The translations under genes and the position numbers were made by a program. DNA of 64,000 nucleotides. Source: Areca catechu (taxonomy: Eukaryota > Streptophyta > Magnoliopsida > Arecales > Arecaceae). Shown here in pieces: positions 12,207 through 23,567 of the stretch. The DNA is taken from positions 145,988,780 to 146,052,779 of the forward strand of contig CM038041.1 of assembly GCA_021397845.1 (NCBI GenBank), written 5' to 3'. Positions within the stretch are counted from its first letter, which is position 1; each line of letters starts with the position of its first letter. The notes below the pieces were generated by a model that searched no databases, was not told the origin of the DNA, and was given only the letters and a program-made list of their open reading frames with translations.

Positions 12207-12385
12207 TTTTTGGCATTATTTAAAAAAAAATCAAAAAAATTCAAAAATTTTAGATCGGTGTGTAGTGACGAGCACCAGATTTTTATGTAGTAACACAAAA
12301 ATAGTAGTTCATATTTTCCAATCTTCAAGCGAAGCTGCTCTTAGAGTAGCGGGGGGCTTGCTTGGGCAGAGGCTTTCAGTCTCTT

Positions 12386-12403
12386 CCTTACCTAGTGCGC
12401 CAA
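12386..12403 (-). promoter_or_regulatory. Tat-A primer-binding site
   Basis: On the minus strand, TTGGCGCACTAGGTAAGG begins two bases after the 5' LTR. Tat-B has the near-identical TTGGCGCGCTAGGTAGGG. I did not assign the tRNA. Confidence 0.8.
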
Positions 12404-12405
12404 TC

Positions 12406-14016
12406 TATTGCCGTCCTCACCGTCGTGACCTGCAGCTCTGATGTGGCGCCGGATGTCAGCCCCGTCTTTCCCGAATCTAACAGCCTCCGGTCCTACAAAA
12501 CAAAGCTAGAGACCCTGGCCAGGGATTTCGACGGGGGCACTCCGACGATCAAGTCAGCGAACGGTAAAGAGGAACAGATCTTCCAAGGCGGATCCCTGTT
12601 CGGTCACCACGCTTGGAGGAGAATGTTTAATAAAAGATAGAGTAGGAATGGTAGGAGGGGAGCAAGACTCGAGCTAAGATGGCTGTGCTCGTCAGGACTC
12701 TCTCCGGGAGCCTTTTAGAAGGTCTTCGTGACCTCTCTTCCGTTCTCTCCACCCTTTTCCGTACTTACCTCCTTGCCTGCTGGGTCCTTTTAGATCACCA
12801 GCTCTCCCCTCGTTTTGCCTCGATTTTCCCCCTCTCGGGGTGCTCAAGGGTCAACGGCATCCGAGGCCGCGCTTCCGAGATCATTTCTCTTCATAGTAGG
12901 GAGTATGTTACAAATCTCGTTCTTCCAGTGGGTTATCATGATTGGGGAAGTCTAGCAAGGCCTTGATTCGGTGCATTCGTCCTTGGGTCTGAGGTCCCCA
13001 ATGCGGCCTTCTCTTTGTGGGTGGTGCAGGTGGCCGGCTGCAAGACCAGGTGCCTCAATCGGGGCTCTCTTCCCCGAATTGTGCAAACGGCAGTAGGCGT
13101 GCCTTTCTAGCTTTGGGGCGTCGCTCTGGACGTGCCATATTGCGCGCGCTGGCTTCTGTCGCAAGCTTGGTGCTGACGTCCTCTTCACTTTCGCGATGCT
13201 TCTAAAAGGAGCTCGACTTCGGTTGAGGTGGGCTCGCACTTGGGAAGCCACCTAGCAAAGGAGCAGGCAGGGGCTCGACCCTTAGGGAGCCACCTGGCGA
13301 AGGAACAGGAATGCCTCGATTTCGGCCAAGGTGGGCTCGACCCTTGGGGAGCCTCCTAGCGAAGGAGCAGGAAGGGGCTCGACTTTGGTCGAGGTGGGCT
13401 CGATCCTTGGGAAGCCACCTGGCGAAGGAGCAGGAGGGGCTCGATTTCGGTCGAGGTGGGCTCGACCCTTGGAGAGCCACCTGGCGAAGGAGCAAGAAGG
13501 GGCTCGACTTCGGTCGAGGTGGGCTCGACTCTTGGGGAGCCACTTGGCGAAGGAGCAGGCAGGGGCTCGACTTCGGGCCAGATGGGCTCGACCCTTGGGG
13601 AGACACCTGGCGAAGGAGGAAGGGACTCGACTTCGGCCGAGGTGGGCTCGACCCTTGGGGAGCCACGTGGCGAAGGAGCAAGAAGGGGCTCGACTTCGGC
13701 CGAGGTGGGCTCGATCCTTGGGGAGCCACCTGACGAAGGAGCAGGAGAGAGCTCGACTTCGATCGAGGTGGGCTCGCACTTGGGGAGCCACCTGGCGAAG
13801 GAGCAGGAGAGCTCGACTTCGATCGAGATAGGCTCGACCCTTGGGGAGCCACTTGGCGAAGGAGCAGGAGAGAACTCAACTTCGTCCGAGGTGAGCTCAC
13901 ACTTGGGGAGCCACCTGGCAAAGAAGTTCGGAGAGAAATCTGATGTGGCGACATCTGCCTGCCTTACTGTTTACTGGAACTGAGGTGTACTCCACGTCAG
14001 CGGTCTAGCCACATCA
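12406..14016 (-). repeat. Tat-A 5' LTR
   Basis: The partner of 781-2318 in the same orientation. Its minus-strand end is CAATA rather than CAACA, a one-base change at the terminal dinucleotide. It contains the longer ~62-bp array (13207-13940) and the conserved block at 12486-12557. Confidence 0.9.
13207..13940. repeat. ~62-bp tandem array inside the Tat-A 5' LTR
   Basis: About twelve units of the same family as 1581-2240, with better preserved copies such as GGGCTCGACTTCGGCCGAGG. Units differ by substitutions and small deletions. The array creates open frames on both strands because unit lengths are often near a multiple of three. Confidence 0.85.
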
Positions 14017-14021
14017 GCCAG
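14017..14021. repeat. Tat-A target-site duplication, right copy (GCCAG)
   Basis: Exact copy of 776-780, directly after the terminal CACATCA of the right LTR. Confidence 0.9.
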
Positions 14022-16930
14022 GCAGAGAGTGATTTAGGCCATCAGTTTTTGAATCGGGATAAGGATTGGGTTCTACAAGTATTACAGTAGAGTCTAAGAC
14101 AGTTTAGGACCTCCTTAGTTAGAGAGCTCGTCAGGAAGAGGCACCAGTCGTATTGAATTCATGTTAGGAGTATTTGACAGTAGAAGGAAGTCTTCTAGGG
14201 ACATTCCAGTAGGAGCCACTATTTATGATATCGATCCACATGCCCTTTCTAGTAGAAATTCTGAGCAACAAAGAATTGACACAATACTGAAAGAAGATAA
14301 AAAGGACATATAGTGGGCCATCGAATCCTAGTTTCATTTCAGTCATATTCCAGTGCATGTAGCAGATAATTCATATTATTGCTTTATTATTTTATCTATA
14401 CAGGCTGCTAGTGCAGGTGTAGATCCTCCAAGATCGAGGGATATTTATGGTCAGCTTCTGGACAGTAATAAGGAGCTAAAACATTAGATTACCTCCTATC
14501 AGAGCAAGTGGCCCGTGTATGGGTTGATAGTGATGTGTGATGGTTAGACTGGTCATACTGGACGAAGCATCAACTTGACTTATTGTGATGGAAAGACTTT
14601 TTTTATAAGTCTATTGATGTTTCAAATCAGGTGCACGACAGCAGTTATATCCTCAGATTGATGGAGGAGATGATTGATCAGGTAGGAGAGCAAAATATCA
14701 TGCAGGTCATCATAGATAATGGATCATGATATAGGGTCGCATGGCAGATCTTGATGCAGCGGCGATCGTATATTTTCTAGATCTCTTATGCTGCATATTA
14801 TATTGACCTCATGTTAATGGATATTAAAAAAATTCGTAGGGTATTGAAGATAGTTAAGTTAGCACGGATCATCACCAGATTCATCTATAATCATACATGG
14901 ATCTTATCATTGATGAGAAGCTTTACTGGAAAAGAAATATTGAGACCAGGGGTTACACAATTTGCTATAAATTATATAGCACTTGATAGTCTTCTTGGTA
15001 AGAAAGTAGAATAGCGTCAGATATTTGTTGGTTAGGAGTAGAAGCAGAGCAGATATATTAGGACAAACACTGAGGAAAACAATGTCGAGAATTTAGTGAT
15101 GAGAAATATTCTAGCAGCGGGCTGAGGGGATAGTGAGGCTATCAAGCCTCTATATGAGGTATTTCGGGCTGTGGACTCTGAGAGATATGCTCAGCTGAGT
15201 TTCCTGTATTACATGATGTAAAGGACAGAAAAAGATCCAAGAGGCAGATCCAGTACATGTTACTAAGTATATCCGGATCATTAATGGACGGTGGAGTTAT
15301 CAAATGAGTTCGAATTTGCATTTAGCAGTTATGCAATAATTTATGAGCTCTCTAAAATTTTAAATTAAATTATGTTTGTATAAGTACACTTGACTAATTC
15401 ATAAAATAGATGTGCATCTTACTATCTGAATTCGAGATTCCAACTCTATATCGGACATTGTCATGGATGAACAGCTTATGTCTGCCCTATGCAATATTAT
15501 ATACAAGATGGAGCCCGATCCAGATATCGTAGCTATATGCCTAGAAGTAAGGTTAAAATTGTTGAGTGATTTTTATTAGTACTAATTTCAATAAGTAGCA
15601 CATTATAACATTTTTTTAGACGAAATTTTTTGAGGGCAAAGATTCTTTTGGATCCACTGTAGTTATAAGAAGTAAATTAAAGATGAATCATGGTAGGTAT
15701 TACTAAGTACTAAGTCTAATATTAGATTCAGATTGATTTTTTTTAATTTTGCTGAATCTAAAATTCTAAATGATTTAATATTTTTGCAGTTGAATGGTGG
15801 GTATATTTTGGAAGATCTGTAAAACATCTAAAAGTTCTTGTAGTCAAGATCCTTTCCCAGACGGTGTCATTTAACGCAACTGGTCTATATTTGGTCTTAT
15901 CTACTCCAAATAGAGGAACCATCTAAAACATAAATGCCTTAACGATCTTATTTATATATACTATAATTTAAAGTAGAGGCTAAAGTGCATTTAGGAAAAA
16001 GTTGAATTGAAATACTTCTATCCCACTGCAAGTATATATGTTGAGGATGAAGATTCAATGATTGGATAGGTCAAGTCAGTAGCAGGAGCCAGAGCTTGAT
16101 AAACCAGGATCACCTCTTCAACCAGCTAGTTTTGTAGCTAGCGAGGCTAGGATGGATGCTGAATAATGAGCAACAAGCAATATTCTTCATAGGGCTCTAG
16201 CAGATATAACACATCATTCCTTCTAGCCATCTATTTGGTCTAGAGATAGAAAAAGGAAAGACGGTTGCACCTCCATTGAAGCACTCAGTTCATTCAGATT
16301 CAGATACTAGAGAGAGTAGTGCTAGTGCTTCTTCAGATAGTGAAGGATTTAGTAACCATGGAGGGGCTGGAGGCATGTGTCGCAGTCGTTTATTCATCTT
16401 CGATTCACTGGTAAGTCGCAGTTTAACTATGCCATACAGGATACAAACCATGGAGTACTAACTGGTAGATCCCATGGTGATACGATTTTCTATAGGCGAC
16501 GGGTTTTGCGAGGTCGTTCGGGACATGATGCAGCTGCAGCTCTTACACGTGGAGTAGGATCCATGGATGTATCAGGGTCATTCTTTTATTCAAGATCCTT
16601 TTACCTGCAGTTACCGGTAATTTGTGATCCATATGGTCTATATGGTACATCTGAGATATCTTCCGGTAGTTATCCCATGTAGCTCGGAGCATCTTATGGA
16701 TTTGATTTTGCTGCTGGCATATTTGGATGGGCCCCTGCATGGTCATATCATCAGTTTTTGGATCTCTCAGAGTCGTGACCTCAGCGAGGGATCTGCGATG
16801 AGTTATAATTTATTACGCTACCTCCTGGGATGACCTTATAAAAGTATCATGCTATCTGGCTATAGGGATTTACTGATCTTCCTACACAGTATATAAATGA
16901 TCCCTATATTTATGGACATCGATGTTCTAC
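14022..16930 (+). pseudogene. hAT-type transposase pseudogene, 3' part (DUF659, hAT C-terminus)
   Basis: This continues the gene begun at 384. Around 14510-14800 the translation matches the plant DUF659 domain: a YGLIVMCDG-type motif, YCDGKTFF, DVSNQVHDSSYILRLMEEMI, and IIDNGS with a stop after it. At 14811-15014 an open stretch (LMLMDIKKIRRVLKIVK, then ITRFIYNHTW) is typical of the region after DUF659. At about 15640-15920 a piece with KFFEGKDSFGS, EWWVYFGRS and ILSQTVSFNATG resembles the hAT C-terminal dimerisation domain. Intron-like boundaries (for example CTATACAG before 14401 and TTTTGCAG before 15790) break it into exons. A low-complexity acidic/serine-rich tail lies at 16276-16460. 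Many stops make it non-functional. Terminal inverted repeats were not found. Confidence 0.75.
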
Positions 16931-17045
16931 CCGATTCTAGATATCGGTATGTAATTATATTTATATTTTATCTTTCATTTTCATTAATTACTGATAATCT
17001 TACTTTAATTATTATTTTATATTTTATTTTAATTAGAATTAATGT

Positions 17046-17166
17046 ATTAGCATTATTTAAATTCTAAATCTTAAACCTTAAATCCTAAACTTTAAATCTT
17101 AAAACCTAGAGGCCTAAACCAAGGTAGTTAGGTCCTAAACACTAAATCCTAAGGCCTAAACCCTAA
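17046..17166. repeat. Degenerate telomere-like (CCCTAAA) tract
   Basis: About 120 bp made of diverged heptamers: AAATCCTAAAC, CTTAAACC, TAGGCCTAAACC and finally TAAACCCTAAA at the right end. The register matches the plant telomere repeat CCCTAAA, but most copies carry changes. It could be an old interstitial telomeric block or chance A/C-rich sequence. Confidence 0.5.
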
Positions 17167-17210
17167 AAAGAATAAAAAAAATTTAAATCTATTAACCAAA
17201 AAAAAGGCAT

Positions 17211-17706
17211 GCCGGTTCATACCGGCACGCCCACCATACCGTGTATCAGTATGGTACGGTACGGTATCGGTCCAGTATTGGTATGGGTCTCGGTACCGGT
17301 AACGGAAACCTTGCTATTGACAAATATAAAGCTAGGCATATTGCTAAAGGTTTTAAATAAAAAAGATCTAGACTTTTTTGATACATTCTCTCTGGTTCGT
17401 ATGGTGACATCCATTTGGTTACTGATTGTAATAGCTGCGATTTATGATATGAAAATTCACTAATCGGCATGCCCATCGTACCTGTTTCGGTATGGTATGG
17501 TACCGTACCGGCCCAGTATTGGTATGGTTTCCGGTACCGATAACGAGAACCTTGCTATTGACAAATATAAAGCTAGGCATGTTGCTAAAGGTTTTAAATA
17601 ACAAGATCTAGACTCTTTTGATACATTCTCTCCGATTCGTAGGGTGACATCCATTTGGTTACTAATTGTAATAGTTGTGATTTATGATATGAAATTCACT
17701 AAATGG
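17211..17706 (+). repeat. Tandem duplication (~247 bp x 2) joining a GGTACC-rich segment to copia RT
   Basis: Two adjacent copies (about 17211-17460 and 17461-17706). Each begins CGGCAYGCCCAYC, runs through a GGTACGGTACGGTA / CCAGTATTGGTATGG segment and continues into the same stretch of copia reverse transcriptase (GCTATTGACAAATATAAAGC through TTTATGATATGAAA). Only the second copy continues into the rest of RT. The copies differ at roughly one base in ten, so the duplication is not recent. Confidence 0.8.
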
Positions 17707-18890
17707 ATGTCAAAACAGTATTTTTAAATAGGACCTGGATGAAAAAATTTATATGGACTTTTACATGAAAGCTTTATAAAGCCTGGAAAACAAAATGTGC
17801 AGATTGTCTAAATCCCTTCATGGCTTAAGACAGGCCCCTTAAGCAGTGGCACAAAAATTTGATTCTTACATGATAAATAATGGTTATAAATCAAATGAGT
17901 GTGACAAGTGCATCTATCATATATCTTTGAAAAACTCACATGTTTTTGTTTGCCTTTACATGGATGATTTATTGATTTTTGGCTCTAATTTATATATTAT
18001 TAAAGAAACCAAAAATATGCTTAGTAACCATTTTGCCATAAAAGATCTTGGTGATGCATTCTTTATTTTGGGTCTGAAAATTATAAAAGCATATGATGGT
18101 GTTTTTCTTGATCAGTCGCATTATGTTGTAAGTGTTTTGTGAAAGTATAACTATATTTGATTGTAAGCATGTAGGTACTCCTTTTGATTCAAAGTGTTCA
18201 TTTGTTTCCTGTTAAAAGTTAAAATGATGTTATAAATCAAAATGAATATGCTAGTTTGATTGGTAGCTTGCATTATGCAACTGATTGTACTAGACTTGAC
18301 ATCACTTATGCAGTTGGAGTACTTAGCAAGTGTACCAGCAAGCCAAGTAGAGAACATTGGCATGCCATTGAAAGAGATGAAATATTTAATTGGTACCAAA
18401 AATTATGGCTTATTTTATAAAAAGTATTCTGTAGTACTTGAAGGTTTCAAGTTTCAGCGATGCTGATTGGAATACGTTTTCAAGTGATGCTCTCTTTACC
18501 ACAGGTTATATTTTTACTTTGGGTGGTGGTGGTGGTATCAGTTGGAAATAAAAAAAGGCAAACTATTATTGGTAATTCAATCATGGTGATGGAAGTTGAA
18601 CTTATTGCTTTGGCTTCAGCATGTGAGAAAATAAATTGGTTGAGAGATTTATTATTTGAAATCCCACTTTGGGAGAAACCAGTTCCACCTATTTTGATTC
18701 ATTGTGATAGCACTCCTGCGATTGGTATCTGGACCCCTAAGGAGAAAACACAGTACTATGAGATCATATTTGACAAATGACATTATTAACATGGGTTATA
18801 TTAAATCTTGTGATAATCTTGCAGATCCATTGACCAAGGTCTTGGCAAGAGAGGGAGTCTGTTGCACATCGAGGAGGATGGGATGAACGC
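17310..18890 (+). pseudogene. Cop-R: copia reverse transcriptase / RNase H remnant
   Basis: A 5'-truncated copia pol fragment. RT starts at the DKYKAR..AKGFK motif (present twice because of the tandem duplication), continues with DSFDTFSPIRRVTSIRLL, and reaches VCLYMDDLLIFGSN with the catalytic YMDD at 17957-17968. After a break at about 18142 come the HYATDCTRLDITYAVG motif (about 18270-18330) and RNase H with SIMVMEVELIALASACEKINWL and an IHCDSTPAIGI motif. The reading ends near 18885 with ADPLTKVLAREG. Frameshifts and stops are frequent. Gag, protease and integrase are absent. Confidence 0.85.
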
Positions 18891-19497
18891 CCATAGAATT
18901 ATGAGCCATGTATGAGGACACCCAACCCAATGACCAGAGATCTTGCAACTGAATTCAATGGGAAGAACAAATCATATGGTGGTCGTAAGAAATGCACTTT
19001 TTATTTTATGTTGAACAATTTATTTGTTTAATTTTTGAATCCATCCCAATGATGTGAGTGCATTTATCCTGTAACATTTTGGAGGTCTAGTTTTCTGAAA
19101 TTCTTAATGAAAATTTGTAACTCTTATAACTGGGGGTGTTGAGAGTTACAGGAGTACCCTTGACAAATTTTACCTATATGAGCATGGGAGTGGGGTCATT
19201 CCCTATGAGAATTAGGCCTGTCCTCGAATACGCTCATGAAAAACTGGGACAAGCACAAGGCCATAACGTGCTACTAGCTAATAAAGTTCATGTCAACACG
19301 GCCAATTATATGTGGGCAGTGATACTTTATTTCTTCTAAGCAGTCATAGTTCAAGTCTAAGACTACCATCAACCATAGAGTATAGGTTGCTATTTCACTA
19401 AGTGAAGGTTCAATGCAGAGTACATTTTCATGAGCCATAACAATCCCTCTTTGGCTTGTAAACTTCTTCCATTTTAATATTAAAACGAGTGGGGAAA
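18891..19497 (+). other. Region between Cop-R RNase H and its probable 3' LTR
   Basis: Non-coding downstream part of Cop-R, including the usual post-RNase H text (ATGGGAAGAACAAATCATATGG near 18960). It ends with a purine tract AACGAGTGGGGAA (about 19483-19495), the likely polypurine tract. Confidence 0.45.
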
Positions 19498-19760
19498 TGC
19501 TGGTGTATTTTATTGTTAAAGTGAAAATTTTTTTAATAAATTTGGAGATCGTGGGGAGCATGAATGGTCGGGAGTTTCTTGTTTTGGCACCATTACTCAT
19601 GTGCATGAGAGTTTCATGTATTAACTCTATTATTCATGTGCTAATGAGGTCATTATCTGTTGTTTACGTAAATGAATATCCACTCTCCTAGTAACGGCCT
19701 AATTATTCTTATGTTTTGTAACATAAAAATTTATCACCTTCTCTCTCTAGCCCACTACCC
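19498..19760 (+). repeat. Probable start of the Cop-R 3' LTR
   Basis: After the purine tract the sequence begins TGCTGGTGTATTTTATTG, resembling a copia LTR start TGTTGGTGTA with one change. The right end is not identifiable because no partner LTR is in the window; the stated end is only where the sequence stops resembling an LTR. Confidence 0.35.
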
Positions 19761-22700
19761 TGGATATTAATTGACCATCTTAACTTGGAAAAGCTCTACG
19801 AGCCTATTAAAAGATCCCTCACCATTAGCCTCTAACACATAACACCTTATACAAATCATCCTTATTCCACTTACAAACAAGACTTTGAGAGTTCTTTAGC
19901 CAAAGAAAGATGTTCATTTGGCGGAGCTTTGGGCCCAATCTCTTGTGCAAAGTTGGTCTTGAGCCATACGACAATTTAGTTGGGCTATTGTATCTGGGAG
20001 TGGATAAATCAAAGAGGTTTGCTGTAATGGTTTGTGGGCTTTACTAACTGCAGAGGGCTTGAATCTCCTGACCGAGATTTCTGCACCTTAGATTACTGGT
20101 GTTGTCATTCTTGAAGGAAAATTCTTAAATTTCTATTGCATTTTTGCTCCAATTATTGTACTTTGCACCGACACAACCTTAGTAGAAAATTCCCACAATA
20201 GAAGTATGAGGCAGATTTTTATTCGCTTTGTTAATCTTGATGGATGTCATCCTATTCCTTAAGTTGCTTAATTTCAATTAGCAAAGAGATACCACCCAGA
20301 ATTTTTCGGCATTATCAAATTCCTTCAATTGGGATTTTAGAGGATCTGCTTCCTGTTGAGCTCCCCGTCTGGGTGGATGTTTGAGGTTGTATTGTGGTTT
20401 TATGTGAAGGAATTTTATGTTGCCTGCTTTATCATTGCTTAAAATGGTGTGACCTGCTTGGATTTTCTGATGTTCCTTAGGTTACCAGTTGCTGTCATTT
20501 GAGTATCCTCTGTTGGTTTGTCAGATGAGCAAGCTGCTTGTCAACAACGTTGTCTTCAGCTTTATTTTTGCTTATAGAGTGCTCACTCAAACCAATAAGC
20601 TCGCCCTGCTTCAGATGATCTACTGTTCTGTGAGCAACTGTTTGCTTCAGATGATCTATTTGTACGGCTGCAGAGGAGCACGGTACTTCTTGATAAATGC
20701 TGAATCTGGACTTACCATTTTTCTTTTGCTTTGAAGGGAGTATGGACCACCTGGAATCTGGACTTACTGTTATTCTTCCTCTTTTGCACATTGTTAACTT
20801 TTGTCCTTTGAGAATTTGTTTTTAAGGATGTTTTTTTTATAGTTGTACATTCCTTTACTTTGTTGCAGTAAAGTGCCATCAATTTTGAAGCCCCAGGTGA
20901 ATCCATATCTTATAGCCGTGGATGAAGGACTATGTCAAAAGAAACTTGGATCATGCAAACTCAAATGCTCTTTTTTTTTTCCATTTAGTGGTGGAAGTTT
21001 GGTGATTGTCTGTGTGATAGCGGGGAAGTGTGATGACCTATATTTAAATTATTTTTGAACTATTTTCTTACAAAATTAATTTTATGTTGCTTTGATGAGA
21101 AAACTAAAGCCTATACTCAGATAACCATTGCAGTGGCAGGTGGCATGATGTTGCTTTCAGACATTTTTAAATTATTTTCCTTATGGAATTAAAGTTTTGT
21201 TGCTTTGATGATAAAATTAAAGCCTTATACAGGTAACCATTACGGTGGCTACTGGACAAGTGTCAATATTAAATTGTCTCATTAGTTCCATGGCTGCCTT
21301 TAACTTTTCAAATTCACGCCTACCGCCCTTTTATTTGTTTTTCCTTCTACTTTTGCAATCTCTACTTATATATCCAATATTGTGGCAAAATTCTCGAAGT
21401 TATTGAATAATTCTTAAATTATTGACTATTCTTTTTTTTGGCCAAGTGATTATTTAAATTACTCTGCATATCTAATGTAATAATCTATTATGTAATAATC
21501 TATTATTCAATTGCTCCCGAATTTTGTTATATGTTTCATGAACTTCTCCTGAATTATTCAAGAAGCACTCATGAGGTTACAAATTAGCAATGCTATATGT
21601 TGCTCCTGGCGGTGGTCATGTTACTGTAGTTTACTGTTTTAGGCTCTCCCATGGTTGCTTATACGATGAAATGTATAGGTATTGTTTGATATACATTATT
21701 CATTCTTTGTAAATCTCCTCTTTCTATTATTCAGGTTCTGCAAGTTTCTGAATTTTGAATTTTGTCCCTATTTGAATTGTCTTAAACACCGACCTCATGA
21801 CTATGATTTGTTATGGCAGTTTCCTGTGGCAAAGCTATGCAGGCACATTACTTTTCAGATACTTTGGCTAGTCTAACGGTCCAACAATGACGTTTTTGCT
21901 AAAGAAGAGCCAGCCATTAAGGCACATGGACCTTCATCCCAAGGGTGGATTACTTGGATAGTATTTATGTCACCAGAATTTTGATATAGTTAAGCCATGT
22001 CATTATTCTTTGTTCTTGTTTCCTTATTCTTCCAATTCTATAGAGGCAGGGATGATTTGCCTGCTGAAGCTTTTATTCTTCAATCACTGAATTTTCATAA
22101 ATACACTCTCTCCCAACACTTGTTTTAGAGGGAGAAAAATAGAGGTGGCCATATGTCATGTATTTTTCCTTATCTCAGTTGAGATTCAAATTGTATTGGT
22201 TTGCGTTGGGCTTCTTTTTTTTTTTAGTTTGGTTTCACATTGGAAGCATGGTAGTCCAACTCAATTGCAGCCCTACATGCCATACTCTTGTAGTTGTAGC
22301 ACAGTAATTGGATGCCCTGTCACTCCATGGGAAACCTTTAGAACTTTCAAAGATTCTTCACACAGTCTGATAATTGGGCAAACCTGAGTTCCTCTCTGAT
22401 ATTGCAATAGTCCATTAAGGCAAACCTGTCCAGCAAACCTTCCCCCCACCCCCCCTTCTCTTTTCTTATTACTCTTTTTTAATGTCATTTTTTTATATCA
22501 TCTTTTAAAATTGTCTTCTTGGTTGCTTGCTTTCTCCTCTTGACTTCTTCTACCATTTCTATTTGTTTGATGTTTGAGAATTATGATTTTGGTATATGCC
22601 CAATTCCTTTGCTCTTTTTTCTTTATTCCAATCTCTCTTTAGAACCTTTATAATATTTGCACTTCTGTGCATCTGTTGATGGTTGCTCCAAATTACAACT

Positions 22701-23339
22701 CTTTGAGGGATTTTCTTTTCAAAATGGATTTTCTTTTCTATTTATACGAGGCTTCATCGATAGAGTTTGTTTTGGATGTTGGCTACGTTTTCACTGGGGC
22801 ATTTGGAAATGAATAGATTCTTCTATGAATGGAATTTTTCTTTGATGGAGTTTGGGAACAATAGATTTCTTCTTCGATTTGGACCCTTCTTCCATCAGAC
22901 TCCATTGGTTTAGGGTTAATGTTGTTTTCCTTTATAAGAATAGAGAGCCCTTTTGGTTGATGACCCTTTGTTATGTTCTCAGTCTTCTTGGTTGATCTTC
23001 CTTAACTTCTTTTCGGCTTGTTTTGCTCTATCACTAAAGGAGTTTCGTTGTTTGGCATGCTAGTGACCTCTCTGGTGTCAAGGTAGCTTTGTTTTCGATT
23101 TTATTTGGGTTTTGTTCTTTCCTGTGTTGGGTTTACATGGGAGCTTTTTGATTCTTGTTCACTACCAGAAAGAAACTTGCTTCTTGATTTATTTTTGAGG
23201 CTCATAAGGTATTGATCATCTCTCTCAGCATCTCTCTCAGATATTTTTTTGAAAGGTATTTGGTTGCTTTTGTTTGGTTTATTATTTCAGAATTTTTTTA
23301 TTTGAATATTTGTATTATCTTTGTACCCTATTTTAGGAC
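19761..23339. other. 3.6 kb with no recognised gene
   Basis: T-rich sequence with short open frames only (none above about 100 codons), none resembling a family I know. It holds a local tandem duplication (21055-21255), a C-rich run near 22440-22460 (CCCCCCACCCCCCC-type) and several pyrimidine tracts followed by TGCAG that look like intron ends (for example near 20868). It could be diverged intergenic DNA, intron sequence of an unseen gene, or an unclassified old repeat. Confidence 0.4.
21055..21255. repeat. Local tandem duplication (~100 bp)
   Basis: Two related stretches (about 21055-21145 and 21168-21255) share TTGCTTTGATGA, AAATTAAAGCC and TAACCATT followed by GTGGC, in the same order, with many differences. 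An old direct duplication inside otherwise unannotated sequence. Confidence 0.5.
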
Positions 23340-23517
23340 GGTTATATAGTGTATTACTTTTTCATGTGGATACAGGCAGATTTGTCGAATCACGTAAATT
23401 TTTATTTTCTGTGTTTGTTTATTTATGCTTGTGATGTGTTTTATGAAATATCTGAATGAGTTCAAGTACTAAACTGAAAATCTAAAGCTATGCGATTCAT
23501 TGTGTGCAATTCTAACA
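23340..23517 (+). repeat. Cop-C 5' LTR, 3' portion
   Basis: The stretch GTGGATACAGGCAGATTTG then TCGAATCACGTAAATTTTTA matches the R/U5 region typical of plant copia LTRs, followed by TTTGTTTATTTATGCTTGTG. The LTR ends at TTCTAACA (23517) immediately before a primer site. The start of the LTR could not be found; it may lie further left or be lost. Confidence 0.6.
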
Positions 23518-23535
23518 ATTAGTATTAGAGCATTT
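23518..23535 (+). promoter_or_regulatory. Cop-C primer-binding site
   Basis: ATTAGTATTAGAGCATTT directly follows the LTR end. It is a decayed form of the TGGTATCAGAGC site complementary to initiator tRNA-Met that is general in plant copia elements. Confidence 0.6.
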
Positions 23536-23567
23536 GGATAGCAATTGATGGGCAACAAAGTTTTTCA

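Larger units (their letters stand above)
10556..12325 (+). mobile_element. Gyp-1: gypsy LTR plus primer site, truncated, inside Tat-A gag
   Basis: An LTR of about 1624 bp (10556-12179; starts TGATAGTTATT, ends GATGCACA) followed by a tRNA-Asp-like primer site and a short leader. Tat-A leader sequence resumes at about 12325. There is no second LTR and no coding part, so it is a truncated insertion rather than a clean solo LTR. Its sequence resembles the Gyp-2 LTR at 55619-57285 in opposite orientation, for example in the CCAACGGTGCAAACCGGACT-type region. No target duplication could be matched. Open frames inside (for example 10740-11186) are not convincing genes. Confidence 0.65.
781..14016 (-). 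mobile_element. Tat-A: Ty3/gypsy Tat-group retrotransposon, degenerate, nested in a hAT gene
   Basis: A 13.2-kb element bounded by two similar LTRs (781-2318 and 12406-14016) and a perfect 5-bp duplication. Gag-pol runs on the minus strand, so the right LTR is the 5' LTR and the left one the 3' LTR. Order in element orientation: 5' LTR, primer site, gag, protease, reverse transcriptase, degenerate RNase H, second RNase H, integrase, spacer, an antisense gene, polypurine tract, 3' LTR. This is the layout of the Tat group (Retand/Grande-like members carry an extra antisense ORF after pol). All coding parts are broken by stops and frameshifts. The 5' part of gag and most of the leader are replaced by Gyp-1 (10556-12325). 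It is related to Tat-B but much older. Confidence 0.9.

Noticed and set aside
13202..13983. Open frames of 140-250 codons in the Tat-A 5' LTR
   Set aside because: Same tandem array; Ser/Pro- or Arg/Gly-rich repeat translations with no independent support.
19274..19606. 110-codon minus-strand frame near the Cop-R end
   Set aside because: It spans the probable polypurine tract and LTR start, AT-rich, with no family match.
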